64,000 bases of DNA from Vibrio hepatarius (GTDB taxonomy: Bacteria > Pseudomonadota > Gammaproteobacteria > Enterobacterales > Vibrionaceae), in NCBI RefSeq assembly GCF_018860525.1, contig NZ_JAHKPM010000069.1, positions 1 to 64,000 of the forward strand, read 5' to 3'. The stretch's first letter is position 1. Every line of letters begins with the position of its first letter. Under the pieces are notes generated by a model. The model did no database searches. It had not been told where the DNA came from and saw nothing but the letters and a program-made list of their open reading frames with translations. Shown here one piece after another: positions 10,751-18,719 of the stretch. The position numbers were made by a program, and so were the translations under genes.

Positions 10751-10816
10751 TTTATTTTACTACCTATAATTATGTTGTTTAAAAAGCCATCAGGCACATT
10801 CAAACTATTTTACTAG

Positions 10817-10828
10817 GCAATCGATTAC
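10817..10828. promoter_or_regulatory. ATCGAT-centred inverted repeat upstream of secreted-protein paralog 1
   Basis: GCAATCGATTAC lies about 67 bp upstream of the start at 10750. The counterpart before paralog 2 is the perfect palindrome GTAATCGATTAC. Conservation in position within otherwise diverged AT-rich DNA suggests an operator, but this is inference. Confidence 0.4.
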
Positions 10829-11067
10829 AACCGTAAATCATTAAGGAGTTGATATTTCCTCCAAAAATAAACATCACTAAAAATGGATATGACATTAAAT
10901 ATGTTAATCATTGAAAAATCTTATAAATTCAATATAATAAAAATCTTGGTTTATTTTAATGTGTGACATTTATAATAAAACAATATCTAAGCTTTCAATA
11001 AAAAATATAACCACAGAATAATAAATAATTTTAATAATTAGTTTTATAATGTATTTATAGTAATTTT

Positions 11068-11150
11068 TGACTTATTATGGAAGGACCTATCGTGCTCAGT
11101 GGTGGTCACAGGCAATGTGCCTACTGATGGCGACCGGGCACTCTACTAAT
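11068..11150 (+). pseudogene. Decayed chitinase 3' remnant (last CBM5/12 module)
   Basis: Bases 11068-11150 align with the chitinase end from 10181 on. In one frame they read LTYYGRTYRAQWWSQ, matching chitinase LVTYHGQTYRAKWWSK. A one-base deletion then shifts the frame, after which the next frame continues NVPTDGD as in the chitinase, and further indels precede the stop region. The rest of the gene is absent upstream. It is non-functional and marks a former second chitinase copy or a partial duplication. Confidence 0.75.
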
Positions 11151-11187
11151 CACGGTTTGACGCTACACTAGCCTGACAACCTAAATA

Positions 11188-11229
11188 AAAGAAGCGAGAT
11201 TTTACGGGGAATAAAATCATCGCTTCTTT
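11188..11229. terminator. Second copy of the chitinase-type terminator
   Basis: Stem AAAGAAGCGA / TCGCTTCTTT with inner ATTTTA / TAAAAT pairing, nearly identical to 10304-10346. It now serves mainly the minus-strand gene at 11280-11630. Confidence 0.8.
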
Positions 11230-11279
11230 GATTAATTATTTCTCATTAAGATGGGAGATAATGGCTCAAAAATAGACCA

Positions 11280-11630
11280 CTATTCTTGTTCAAAGGTAAT
11301 TTTATTTGCAACGCTTAGCTCGCTTTGATGATAGCCATACTGTTGAAGTAGTGGTTTAAGATCAATGCTAAAGTCTTGAACCCACGGGATCATGCGGCAG
11401 TCAATAAGACTATCTTTAATCTCTAATTGCACACTATTATCAGCGCTCATAGTAAACTCAACTTCCGTTGGCGCGGAACAGGCAAAGCTAGCTTTAGATG
11501 TCAGTACACCGTCAGCACTAATACTAACTCCACTGTAGAGAAGTTCATTTGGGCTATATCTATCTTCTGCAAGAGCATTGTTTGAAGCAAATAATGTAAG
11601 AGCTAACGTCGATAAAATTAATTTCTTCAT
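11280..11630 (-). CDS. Small secreted protein, two-cysteine family (paralog 2)
   Basis: 116 aa from the ATG at complement 11628-11630. The frame is open 16 codons further upstream, but that part is the duplicated promoter region and the signal peptide (MKKLILSTLALTLFASNNALA-ED) begins here. It shares most of its sequence with the 10397-10750 product, including both cysteines, RYSPNELLY and IPWVQ-FSIDLKP, and ends in KITFEQE. The weak Shine-Dalgarno sequence AGGTAA lies just upstream. Its function is unknown; it is a product of the local tandem duplication and has diverged under apparent constraint, since the frame is intact while the adjoining chitinase tail has decayed. Confidence 0.72.
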   Translation of the reverse strand: MKKLILSTLALTLFASNNALAEDRYSPNELLYSGVSISADGVLTSKASFACSAPTEVEFTMSADNSVQLEIKDSLIDCRMIPWVQDFSIDLKPLLQQYGYHQSELSVANKITFEQE

Positions 11631-11691
11631 TTTATTACCTATAGTTATGTTGTTTAAAAAGCCATCAAGAAGGTTCAAAGTATTTAATTAA

Positions 11692-11703
11692 GTAATCGAT
11701 TAC
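11692..11703. promoter_or_regulatory. Perfect 12-bp palindrome GTAATCGATTAC upstream of paralog 2
   Basis: The palindrome lies 62 bp upstream of the start codon at 11630, matching the position of the near-identical element before paralog 1. It is a candidate regulator-binding site shared by the two genes. Confidence 0.42.
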
Positions 11704-12111
11704 AATAGTGAATATTTTAAGCGGTGACATTTACTCCAAAAATAATCAACACAAAATACAAATATAACAACAATCAGATTAATCATTTAAAAACAACAAC
11801 TTACATTATAACAATATATTATTAATTTTGATTCATTAAAATAATTCAGGTAGAGGTGAACCAATGTCAAAATTTCAATAATAAATAACACAATACAATA
11901 GCAATTACTTTTAAAATTAACGATTTTAATTTAATTATATTCGACCAACACAAATTTAAATAAACCCTAGCTCATCTAATGACTTAAATATCAACAACTG
12001 GCATGTATTCGACTATGCTTAATAAAAAGTTGTACTGTAGTTGTTGTTTTTCCTGTTGCTGTAAGCTCAGGTCAGCTTAAGAGCTGTTAGTAATCATTCG
12101 AGGCCTTTACT
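11704..12111. other. AT-rich intergenic region
   Basis: About 400 bp of very AT-rich DNA. The first 85 bp belong to the duplicated promoter region. The remainder shows no coding potential; its right end must carry the promoter of the 45-aa ORF at 12112. Confidence 0.5.
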
Positions 12112-12249
12112 ATGATAACAAACCAATATTTTGCATTAGTCACCAACTCAAAACGCCCCCAAAAATCAAGCAATCAAGGTTCAGACTCTCCCAAAGAACA
12201 GGAGCGCAAAGCTTTGGTTAAGGAAGCTCAGAAACAAGGTGGCTTTTAA
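12112..12249 (+). CDS. 45-aa hypothetical protein
   Basis: A short ORF encoding a hydrophilic protein that starts MITNQYFALVTNSK and ends KEAQKQGGF. GAGG ends 8 nt before the ATG, which is good ribosome-binding geometry and the main reason for calling it. The C-terminal half (about 25-42) is rich in Lys, Glu and Gln and could form a short amphipathic helix. There is no signal peptide or membrane segment. It is convergent with the sigma54 activator gene 49 bp downstream. I do not recognise it; conservation in related vibrios would be needed to be sure it is a gene. Confidence 0.5.
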   Translation: MITNQYFALVTNSKRPQKSSNQGSDSPKEQERKALVKEAQKQGGF

Positions 12250-12298
12250 ACACTAATTATTGTCTTAGGCCTAAAATACCGTCTTTATCAGCTTTAAA

Positions 12299-13315
12299 TT
12301 AATAGCCCAGAGCTCTGAGCTTGCGATAAACCGTATTGCGACTCACTCCTAATTCTCGTGCCACTTTACTGATGTTACCTTGGTTTGACTTATACACATC
12401 AAGTACAGTTTCATTTAGGGTTGTGTTTAGATCTGTGCTTGGAGATTCTCTAACAAGAGAAACACTTTGCAATGATTGTTGCCACTGTTGGGGTAAATGT
12501 TTAAATTCAATTTCAGCGCTGTCATCAGCCATTAATGCGGCAACTTTTATAAAATTATCGAGTTCACGTATATTTCCCGGCCACAGATAAGCCATAAGCC
12601 TTTCCATCACAGGCTTTGAGATCTTCTGTGCCTGCTTGCGATACTGGGCATGGATACTTTCAATTAGCTGGGCCTTATCTATACGCTGCTTAAGCGTGGG
12701 AAGTCTTACAGTCAAACCATTGAGGCGATAATATAAGTCTTGGCGAAAACGACCTTCAGCGATCAATTGCTTTAAGTTCTGATGCGTAGCCGAAATCACT
12801 TCTATATCAACATTATAAGAACGTGTAGAACCCAATGGCATGACAATCTTATCTTGTAAGAGCGATAACAAACGGCATTGGGCCTGCAGTGACATGTCTC
12901 CAATTTCATCAAGAAACAAAATTCCTTTGTCAGCTTGTCTAATTCGGCCACTGTAGCCTTTGGGATTTGCCCCTGTAAATGAACCTGGCGCATAGCCAAA
13001 TAGCTCAGATTCAATAAGATCATTGGGTAAAGCCGCACAATTGACCATCACTAAAGGCTTATGAGAAAGACGGCTGTAGTTATGGAGAGCTTTTACAAAC
13101 TCGCCTTTTCCCACACCCGTTTCTCCTAGGATAAGTAAATGAATACCTGAGCCAACTACCTTTCTCGCATCCTGCCATGCCTGATCAACTTCTGGGTCCC
13201 CATAGTGAAGACCGAGTAAAGGCTTGAGAATATGTTTCGCTTTGGCAGTTGATGAGGCTAGCCAAGAATCCATCTGCAAAATGTGTTGCTCCATATCTGT
13301 TCCATAGTTGAACAT
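12299..13315 (-). CDS. Sigma54-dependent activator without N-terminal sensor domain (AcoR/PspF-like)
   Basis: 338 aa. The AAA+ domain (about 50-280) has Walker A GETGVGKGE, the sigma54-contact loop as GSFTGA instead of the usual GAFTGA, and Walker B FLDEIGD. The C-terminus is a Fis-type helix-turn-helix (GNISKVARELGVSRNTVYRKL). Only about 45 residues precede the AAA+ domain, so the GAF/PAS sensor usual in AcoR-type regulators is absent, as in PspF. The wording around the loop (ANPKGYSGRIRQADKG) is AcoR-like. The gene is divergent from an aldehyde dehydrogenase that has a sigma54-type promoter, so it is the likely activator. How it senses aldehyde or alcohol is unclear. An in-frame Met eight codons in is an alternative start. 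Confidence 0.85.
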   Translation of the reverse strand: MFNYGTDMEQHILQMDSWLASSTAKAKHILKPLLGLHYGDPEVDQAWQDARKVVGSGIHLLILGETGVGKGEFVKALHNYSRLSHKPLVMVNCAALPNDLIESELFGYAPGSFTGANPKGYSGRIRQADKGILFLDEIGDMSLQAQCRLLSLLQDKIVMPLGSTRSYNVDIEVISATHQNLKQLIAEGRFRQDLYYRLNGLTVRLPTLKQRIDKAQLIESIHAQYRKQAQKISKPVMERLMAYLWPGNIRELDNFIKVAALMADDSAEIEFKHLPQQWQQSLQSVSLVRESPSTDLNTTLNETVLDVYKSNQGNISKVARELGVSRNTVYRKLRALGY

Positions 13316-13446
13316 ACTAACCGTACCAAAATAATACAGTTAACAATGAGATCATCCCTTTTACTTCTCTGGTGTCTCTTTATCTCCGTTTCTGAAAGCA
13401 CGGGTACTCTAGCTTTACTCGACTTTTACAACAAGCTTGCAACATT

Positions 13447-13461
13447 TGGCCTGTGATTTGC
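13447..13461 (+). promoter_or_regulatory. Sigma54 (-24/-12) promoter of the aldehyde dehydrogenase gene
   Basis: TGGCCT-N5-TTGC has the exact TGGC...TTGC spacing of the sigma54 consensus TGGCAC-N5-TTGC, with the start expected near 13473, about 60 bp before the ATG. A divergent sigma54 activator gene supports it. A small palindrome TTGCGTCGCAA (13468-13478) lies at the predicted start and may be coincidental. Confidence 0.7.
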
Positions 13462-13533
13462 GTTAAGTTGCGTCGCAAATAATGAGTTCAAACATCACTT
13501 GCACAAAAAATTGAATAAAAATAAGGACATTTT

Positions 13534-15054
13534 ATGATTTACGCACAACCTGGCAGCCCAGATTCGCTTATTGAATTTAAAACCCACTATAACAACTACA
13601 TAGGCGGAGAATGGGTCAAACCTCAATCTGGCGAATACTTCGAAAATATCTCCCCTGTAAACGGACAAGCATACTGTCAAGTAGCTCGCTCAAACGAGGC
13701 TGATGTTGAACTTGCACTCGATGCTGCACATAAAGCCAAAATATCTTGGGCAACGACCAGTGTTAGCGAACGTGCCAACTTGCTGCTTAAGATTGCCGAT
13801 AGAATTGAGGAAAACCTTGAAGTTCTCGCCATTGCTGAAACATGGGAAAATGGCAAACCAATTCGCGAAACGCTAGTCGCTGACCTTCCTTTGGTCGTTG
13901 ACCATTTCCGCTACTTTGCTGGATGTATTCGCGCTCAAGAAGGCAGCGCAGCCGAGCTTGACGTCAATACAGCAAGCTATCACTTCCCAGAGCCCGTTGG
14001 AGTAGTAGGACAAATTATCCCATGGAATTTTCCAATGTTAATGGCAGCATGGAAATTAGCACCGGCTCTTGCTGCTGGCTGCTGCGTTGTTCTTAAACCT
14101 GCTGAACAAACGCCAACGTCGATTCTAATATTGATGGAGACCATCGGCGAACTTCTCCCGCCTGGGGTAATCAATATAGTCAATGGTTATGGTAAAGAAG
14201 CGGGTCAAGCGCTGGCAACAAGTCAGCGTATTGCAAAGCTTGCCTTTACTGGTTCGACCGATGTCGGTCAACATATCCTAAAATGTGCAGCAGACAACCT
14301 CATTCCCTCAACGGTTGAGCTTGGTGGCAAGTCACCTAATATCTACTTCGCTGATATTTTTGATCACGAAGACGAATATTTAGAAAAATGTGTGGAAGGC
14401 ACACTACTGGCTTTTTTCAATCAGGGAGAAGTGTGTACTTGTCCTTCAAGAGTCTTAGTCCATGAGTCGATTTATGATCGTTTCGTCGAAAGAGTAGCGG
14501 AACGTGCAAAACATATTCTACAAGGAAACCCTCTTGATACAAATACTCAAGTCGGTGCCCAAGCTTCTCAAGAGCAGTTTGATAAGATTTTAAGTTATTT
14601 GGAAATAGGCCGCCAAGAAGGGGCAAAAGTTGTGTTTGGAGGTGAAATCGCTCAACAAGCAGGAGAGATTGAATCAGGCTATTACATTCAACCTACTCTA
14701 TTGGAGGGACACAACAAAATGCGTGTGTTCCAAGAAGAGATTTTTGGTCCAGTTATCGCCATCACCAAATTCAAAGATGAGCAAGATGCCCTAGCTATTG
14801 CTAACGATACAGAGTATGGGCTTGGTGCGGGTGTTTGGACTCGTGATACCAACCTTGCCTACCGTATGGGCAGAAAGATTGAAGCAGGTCGCATCTGGAT
14901 TAACTGCTACCATGCATACCCTGCGCACGCGGCATTTGGTGGGTATAAAAAGTCAGGTATTGGCCGAGAAACTCACAAGATGATGCTCGATCATTATCAA
15001 AATACTAAAAATCTATTAGTCAGCTATGATGTCAATCCAATGGGTTTCTTCTAG
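13534..15054 (+). CDS. aldB: NAD(P)-dependent aldehyde dehydrogenase (ExaC/AldB/AcoD type)
   Basis: 506 aa, the usual length for the AldB/ExaC/AcoD branch, which oxidises acetaldehyde and similar aldehydes to acids. Visible landmarks are the cofactor-binding segment [22 protein letters not shown], the FTGST motif, the catalytic-Glu region ELGGKSPN, and the nucleophile in GEVCTC (Cys301, with a second Cys at 303). The C-terminal end [25 protein letters not shown] is typical of this group. It is a cytoplasmic enzyme. The gene is single, preceded by a sigma54-type promoter and followed by a strong terminator, and is probably switched on by the divergent activator when alcohols or aldehydes are present. 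The exact substrate cannot be read from sequence. Confidence 0.9.
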   Translation: MIYAQPGSPDSLIEFKTHYNNYIGGEWVKPQSGEYFENISPVNGQAYCQVARSNEADVELALDAAHKAKISWATTSVSERANLLLKIADRIEENLEVLAIAETWENGKPIRETLVADLPLVVDHFRYFAGCIRAQEGSAAELDVNTASYHFPEPVGVVGQIIPWNFPMLMAAWKLAPALAAGCCVVLKPAEQTPTSILILMETIGELLPPGVINIVNGYGKEAGQALATSQRIAKLAFTGSTDVGQHILKCAADNLIPSTVELGGKSPNIYFADIFDHEDEYLEKCVEGTLLAFFNQGEVCTCPSRVLVHESIYDRFVERVAERAKHILQGNPLDTNTQVGAQASQEQFDKILSYLEIGRQEGAKVVFGGEIAQQAGEIESGYYIQPTLLEGHNKMRVFQEEIFGPVIAITKFKDEQDALAIANDTEYGLGAGVWTRDTNLAYRMGRKIEAGRIWINCYHAYPAHAAFGGYKKSGIGRETHKMMLDHYQNTKNLLVSYDVNPMGFF

Positions 15055-15077
15055 ATTTTTATTTTTCTTAGCTATCT

Positions 15078-15099
15078 AAGCGCCTGATGGCGCTTTTTT
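15078..15099 (+). terminator. Rho-independent terminator of aldB
   Basis: Stem AAGCGCC / GGCGCTT with loop TGA(T) followed by six T residues, 24 bp after the stop codon. Confidence 0.9.
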
Positions 15100-15112
15100 C
15101 ACCAATTTTAAA

Positions 15113-15943
15113 CTACTGAATTTCAACTGCAATATCTCGCCAATCCTCTAACTCTTGGCGATAATGAAGTGTTTGTTTCTGTGATACAGAATTGACAATT
15201 TTCACCAAATAGTAATGAGCTGTCGATCTATTATGCTCAATCTTTTGCTGCAATTTCTCAGTGTAAAAACTGGTCGGGTTAAACATCAATTGTTCAAAAT
15301 GGGGGGTAAAATAGTCATCATCTAAACGACGGTTGAGCAATGTATTTATCTCAACTCTCATTTTAGTTTGGTGTTCAATCCAATCATAGGAAGTAATATC
15401 AAGCTGTGAGACCCAGTCAGCGATCCATAGTTGCTGATCTGAACTTAGTGGTCCCAGCCAGTCTTCAATGTTATTGGTCATCTTTTTTCGGTAGTTATCT
15501 CTAATCTCTTGCTCAGATAACTTCTGGTATTTCTTTTTATAGCGGGTATGACGGACACGAATGCTATCCATCAGCTCTTCAACTTGCTGATCTGAAAGCT
15601 GCTTAGCCAATATATAAACGTCGGGCGCAATATGACGCAGTAGCCTTTGTGTATGTGCCTGAAGTTTCTTTTCCTGCTGCTGCACATTAGCTATAGTCAG
15701 AGTTTGGGGATCAAGAACAATCAAGTCATTTAAATGTTGAATATAATGAGGTAACTCTTGCTGCTTATGCCACTTGGTGAAGCTTTCAAGCTTATCACCT
15801 AACAAAGTTTCTTGCTCGTCCGTCAGCTCAACGAAGTCATCAAGATATTCAATCAATAGCCAATCGATATTGTTATAAACAAACTTTGTACCGCAACCTG
15901 TCAAAAACAAGCTCAGCAACAGTAATCCCCATTTTCTCATCAC
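15113..15943 (-). CDS. DUF6279-type lipoprotein
   Basis: 276 aa. The N-terminus MMRKWGLLLLSLFLTGCGTKF has a lipobox (LTGC), so the protein is a lipoprotein. The mature part is helical and charged, with the early motif FVYNNIDWLLIEYLDDFVELTDEQ, which I associate with the DUF6279 family. These proteins have no established function. No catalytic motif is visible. The gene is convergent with aldB, from which it is separated by a terminator, and lies 76 bp from lhgO on the same strand, probably with its own promoter. Either of the two initial Met codons could be the start. Confidence 0.72.
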   Translation of the reverse strand: MMRKWGLLLLSLFLTGCGTKFVYNNIDWLLIEYLDDFVELTDEQETLLGDKLESFTKWHKQQELPHYIQHLNDLIVLDPQTLTIANVQQQEKKLQAHTQRLLRHIAPDVYILAKQLSDQQVEELMDSIRVRHTRYKKKYQKLSEQEIRDNYRKKMTNNIEDWLGPLSSDQQLWIADWVSQLDITSYDWIEHQTKMRVEINTLLNRRLDDDYFTPHFEQLMFNPTSFYTEKLQQKIEHNRSTAHYYLVKIVNSVSQKQTLHYRQELEDWRDIAVEIQ

Positions 15944-16019
15944 CAGTCCCTCGCCCTACACCAACGCTATTATAGCTGCCAAATTGCCGCATAACCTTAC
16001 TCATGCAAATACGAGCAAA

Positions 16020-17234
16020 TTAGGTGCCAGGCGCAAATTTTTCGGCAACTTTTTCACATATGTACGCACCAATTGGTATAGCTGCTGTCGCTGCTGGGCT
16101 GGGGGCATTGCAAACATGTAAGCTGCGAGTACTTTCTGCAAATAAAAAATCGTGAACTAATGTCCCATCCTCTAATACTGCTTGGGCCCGAATTCCCGCT
16201 GGATAAGGTTTTAAGTCTTTGAGAACCAAGTTAGGGCAGTATTTTTGAACTTGTTTAAGATAAGCCGGTTTCCACCAAGAATTGAACAACTCGATCAAGC
16301 CAGTTTTACAATGCATACGCGTTACACGCCAAAATCCTTTGAATTTAAGCATTTGCAGTGTATCCCGAACGCTGAAATTAAGCTTAGAATACCCCTCACG
16401 TTTCCAACCTTGAACTGCATTGGGGCCTACGGTTACACTCCCATCAACCATTTTAGTCAAATGTACCCCTAAGAAGGGTAAATCAGGATCAGGAACTGGA
16501 TATATGAGGTGATTTACTATCTTGTTATGCTTTGAGTCAAGTTGATAATATTCACCTCGATAAGGAACAATTTGAAAGTGTGTTTCAATCCCCAGAATCG
16601 ACGTTAACCGATCAGCCATTAGGCCACCGCATGTAATTAAATATCGGGTATTTAGCTGCATTGTCTGGCCAGCTCTTATACTAGTCAGTTGAATCTCAGA
16701 CTCAAATTCATGCCCAGCCATCACTTCTGTTGATAAACTCACTTCGCCACCAAGATCGGTAAACTCTTTTATCATGGCGCGAGTGACTGCTTTGTAATCA
16801 ACAATACTTGACTGCTTTATATGCAGGGCTCCGAGTCCTGTGACGTTCGGTTCTATTTGTTTAAGCTGATATGGATTAAGCTGCTCTACATCAATCTCGT
16901 TCTGCTTACAGCGCTCAAACAGTGCCTGCATCCTTTCAAGTTCAATACTTGATGTAGCGACAATCAACTTGCCGCAATTCTTGACTTGGATATTATGATA
17001 ACCACAAAAAGCTATTGTCTCTATCGCTCCTTGCTTACAAAACTTAGCTTTGAGACTATTCGGTGGATAATACACCCCTGCATGGATAACGCCGCTGTTA
17101 TGCCCAGTTTGGTGTTGAGCAAAATCTGGTTCTTTTTCTAACAGCAAAATTCTTTTGCTCGGATATTTTTTCTTAAGCTGCCATGCCGTTGAAGCACCTA
17201 TGATACCACCACCAATGATAATATAGTCATGCAT
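16020..17234 (-). CDS. lhgO: L-2-hydroxyglutarate oxidase/dehydrogenase
   Basis: 404 aa FAD-dependent oxidoreductase of the DAO superfamily. It begins with the dinucleotide-binding motif DYIIIGGGIIGASTA, followed by the family signature TGHNSGVIHAGVYYPP, which is diagnostic of LhgO. Later landmarks are GVHLTKMVDGSVTVGPNAV and, near the end, NAPSPAATAAIPIG. The enzyme oxidises L-2-hydroxyglutarate to 2-oxoglutarate and passes electrons to the quinone pool; it is peripheral to the inner membrane. In enterobacteria it sits in the csiD operon, whereas here it stands alone upstream of a DUF6279 lipoprotein gene, so its role is more likely metabolite repair or clearance. That last point is inference. 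Confidence 0.88.
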   Translation of the reverse strand: MHDYIIIGGGIIGASTAWQLKKKYPSKRILLLEKEPDFAQHQTGHNSGVIHAGVYYPPNSLKAKFCKQGAIETIAFCGYHNIQVKNCGKLIVATSSIELERMQALFERCKQNEIDVEQLNPYQLKQIEPNVTGLGALHIKQSSIVDYKAVTRAMIKEFTDLGGEVSLSTEVMAGHEFESEIQLTSIRAGQTMQLNTRYLITCGGLMADRLTSILGIETHFQIVPYRGEYYQLDSKHNKIVNHLIYPVPDPDLPFLGVHLTKMVDGSVTVGPNAVQGWKREGYSKLNFSVRDTLQMLKFKGFWRVTRMHCKTGLIELFNSWWKPAYLKQVQKYCPNLVLKDLKPYPAGIRAQAVLEDGTLVHDFLFAESTRSLHVCNAPSPAATAAIPIGAYICEKVAEKFAPGT

Positions 17235-17405
17235 GATGTCCGTTTCCTACTACCACTGTCAGAGTGATAATTGTATGTGCAAACCAGTATCAATACGTGT
17301 ATCGAGAGCACAGTCACCGCAAGGTGTTGCTTTGAGTTTAATTTAAATGATGGAAGTGTGATTTAAAACGTTACAAACAATAAACGTTACAAATAATAAC
17401 AGCAA

Positions 17406-17436
17406 CAAAAAAGGGAGCCTAAGCTCCCCTTTTTTA
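17406..17436 (-). terminator. Terminator of the thrS-infC-rpmI-rplT operon
   Basis: Inverted repeat with stem AAAAAGGGGAGC / GCTCCCTTTTTT on the minus strand, loop of a few bases, followed by T residues, about 20 bp after the rplT stop. Confidence 0.88.
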
Positions 17437-17456
17437 ATCCTAATCACTGACTCTAA

Positions 17457-17810
17457 TTAAAGAGCAGCTTTCGCTTTTTCAACAAGTACTGTGAAAGCAG
17501 ATTTGTCGAATACCGCGATGTCCGCAAGGATCTTACGGTCGATCTCGATAGAAGCTTTCTTAAGACCGTTGATTAAACGGCTGTAAGATAGACCATTCTG
17601 GCGAGATGCCGCATTGATACGTGCAATCCATAGTTGACGGAATTGACGCTTCTTATTGCGACGGTCACGGTAAGCGTATTGACCAGCTTTGGTGACTGCT
17701 TGGAAAGCTACGCGGTAAACACGTGAACGTGCTCCGTAGTAACCTTTAGCTTGTTTTAGAACTTTCTTATGACGTGCACGAGCTTGTACACCACGTTTTA
17801 CGCGAGGCAT
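17457..17810 (-). CDS. rplT: 50S ribosomal protein L20
   Basis: 117 aa, essentially the length of E. coli L20. It begins [30 protein letters not shown] and is rich in Arg and Lys in the N-terminal half, as expected for this 23S rRNA-binding assembly protein. It is the last gene of the thrS-infC-rpmI-rplT operon, 41 bp after rpmI and followed by a terminator. In E. coli L20 represses translation of rpmI and rplT by binding the mRNA upstream of rpmI; whether that control exists here is suggested only by the conserved gene order. Confidence 0.97.
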   Translation of the reverse strand: MPRVKRGVQARARHKKVLKQAKGYYGARSRVYRVAFQAVTKAGQYAYRDRRNKKRQFRQLWIARINAASRQNGLSYSRLINGLKKASIEIDRKILADIAVFDKSAFTVLVEKAKAAL

Positions 17811-17851
17811 TATGCTTCTCCTAAACTAAACGATAAATAAACTAAAAAGAA

Positions 17852-18046
17852 TTAAGCGTATGGCATCATACGAACAACAGCAGCCACTTCACATTTAGGA
17901 AGGATTGCGTTTGGACGTAGTTGACGCTTGTTCTTAGTAGTACGCTTAGTCAAGATGTGACGTTTTGTAGCGTGCTTGAACTTAATACCACCAGCAGTTT
18001 TCTTGAAACGCTTAGCAGCACCTTTGTTGGTTTTCATCTTAGGCAT
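17852..18046 (-). CDS. rpmI: 50S ribosomal protein L35
   Basis: 64 aa from the ATG at complement 18044-18046; the frame is open further upstream, but [14 protein letters not shown] is the invariant L35 N-terminus. It ends VVRMMPYA. The protein is small and strongly basic. It lies between infC (118-bp spacer) and rplT (41-bp spacer). The long infC-rpmI spacer contains a hairpin at 18111-18135 that could be part of an L20 translational operator. Confidence 0.96.
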   Translation of the reverse strand: MPKMKTNKGAAKRFKKTAGGIKFKHATKRHILTKRTTKNKRQLRPNAILPKCEVAAVVRMMPYA

Positions 18047-18110
18047 GATGAATAACTCCGCATTGTAGTAGTTTAATAAACATGTAATCAGGGCGAATAA
18101 AACCCCACTA

Positions 18111-18135
18111 CGTTCTTTCCTAAAAGAAAAGAACG
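18111..18135 (-). promoter_or_regulatory. Hairpin in the infC-rpmI spacer, candidate L20 translational operator
   Basis: An 8-bp stem CGTTCTTT / AAAGAACG lies in the 118-bp spacer before rpmI. In enterobacteria and Bacillus, L20 binds structured mRNA at this position. No T-run follows it in the direction of transcription, so it is unlikely to be a terminator. The operator role is inferred from location. Confidence 0.4.
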
Positions 18136-18164
18136 GCGAGGTCAAATTACTTGCAAGCCACTAA

Positions 18165-18716
18165 TTACTTCTTTTTAGGGGCTAACACCATTATCATCTG
18201 GCGACCTTCAATACGACTTGGGAAAGATTCAACAACAGCTAGTTCTAGCGTGTCTTCTTTCAAGCGTTTAAGAACGTCGACACCGATGTCTTGGTGTGCC
18301 ATTTCTCGGCCACGGAAGCGAATAGTTACTTTCACTTTGTTGCCTTCTTCAAGGAAACGCGTCAGGTTGCGTAGTTTTACCTGATAGTCTCCAATATCAG
18401 TTCCAGGGCGGAATTTAACTTCCTTAATCTGGATCTGCTTTTGCTTCTTCTTCTGCTCTTTAGCAGCTTTGCTCTTCTCAAAGAGGAATTTACCGTAGTC
18501 CATTACGCGACATACAGGTGGCTCGGCATTTGGACTAATTTCTACAAGGTCCATACCAGCATCTTCAGCTGCTGTTACTGCTTCTTGGATTGATACAACA
18601 CCAACTGATTCACCGTCTGCGCCTGTTAAACGAACTTCACGAACGCCACGAATTTCACCGTTTAAACGATGAGGATTTTGTTTGGCCGGTTGTTGGCCGC
18701 GTCTTCCGCCTTTAAT
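18165..18716 (-). CDS. infC: Translation initiation factor IF-3, AUU start codon
   Basis: 183 aa when started at the rare ATT codon (complement 18714-18716). The protein then begins (M)[20 protein letters not shown], matching the IF-3 N-terminus, and GGAGG lies 8 nt upstream inside the end of thrS. The first in-frame ATG would remove 54 residues of the conserved N-terminal domain. The C-terminal domain carries [19 protein letters not shown] and ends [12 protein letters not shown]-3 binds 30S subunits and rejects non-standard start codons; the AUU start is the known basis of its translational autoregulation in E. coli, and its presence here implies the same circuit. Only 3 nt separate it from the thrS stop. 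Confidence 0.95.
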   Translation of the reverse strand: MKGGRRGQQPAKQNPHRLNGEIRGVREVRLTGADGESVGVVSIQEAVTAAEDAGMDLVEISPNAEPPVCRVMDYGKFLFEKSKAAKEQKKKQKQIQIKEVKFRPGTDIGDYQVKLRNLTRFLEEGNKVKVTIRFRGREMAHQDIGVDVLKRLKEDTLELAVVESFPSRIEGRQMIMVLAPKKK

Positions 18717-18719
18717 AGC

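Larger units (their letters stand above)
10181..10915. repeat. Tandem duplication, copy A
   Basis: This stretch holds the chitinase 3' end, the terminator, the 117-aa secreted protein gene on the minus strand and its upstream region. The same order recurs at 11068-11790, offset by about 875-887 bp, with recognisable base identity in the coding, terminator and promoter parts. The outer limits are approximate because both ends fade into AT-rich DNA. Confidence 0.75.
11068..11790. repeat. Tandem duplication, copy B
   Basis: Second copy of the unit at 10181-10915: a decayed chitinase tail, a terminator with the same stem, the paralogous secreted protein gene and a similar upstream region including the ATCGAT palindrome. 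The AT-rich spacer 10916-11067 between the copies shows nothing recognisable. Confidence 0.75.
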
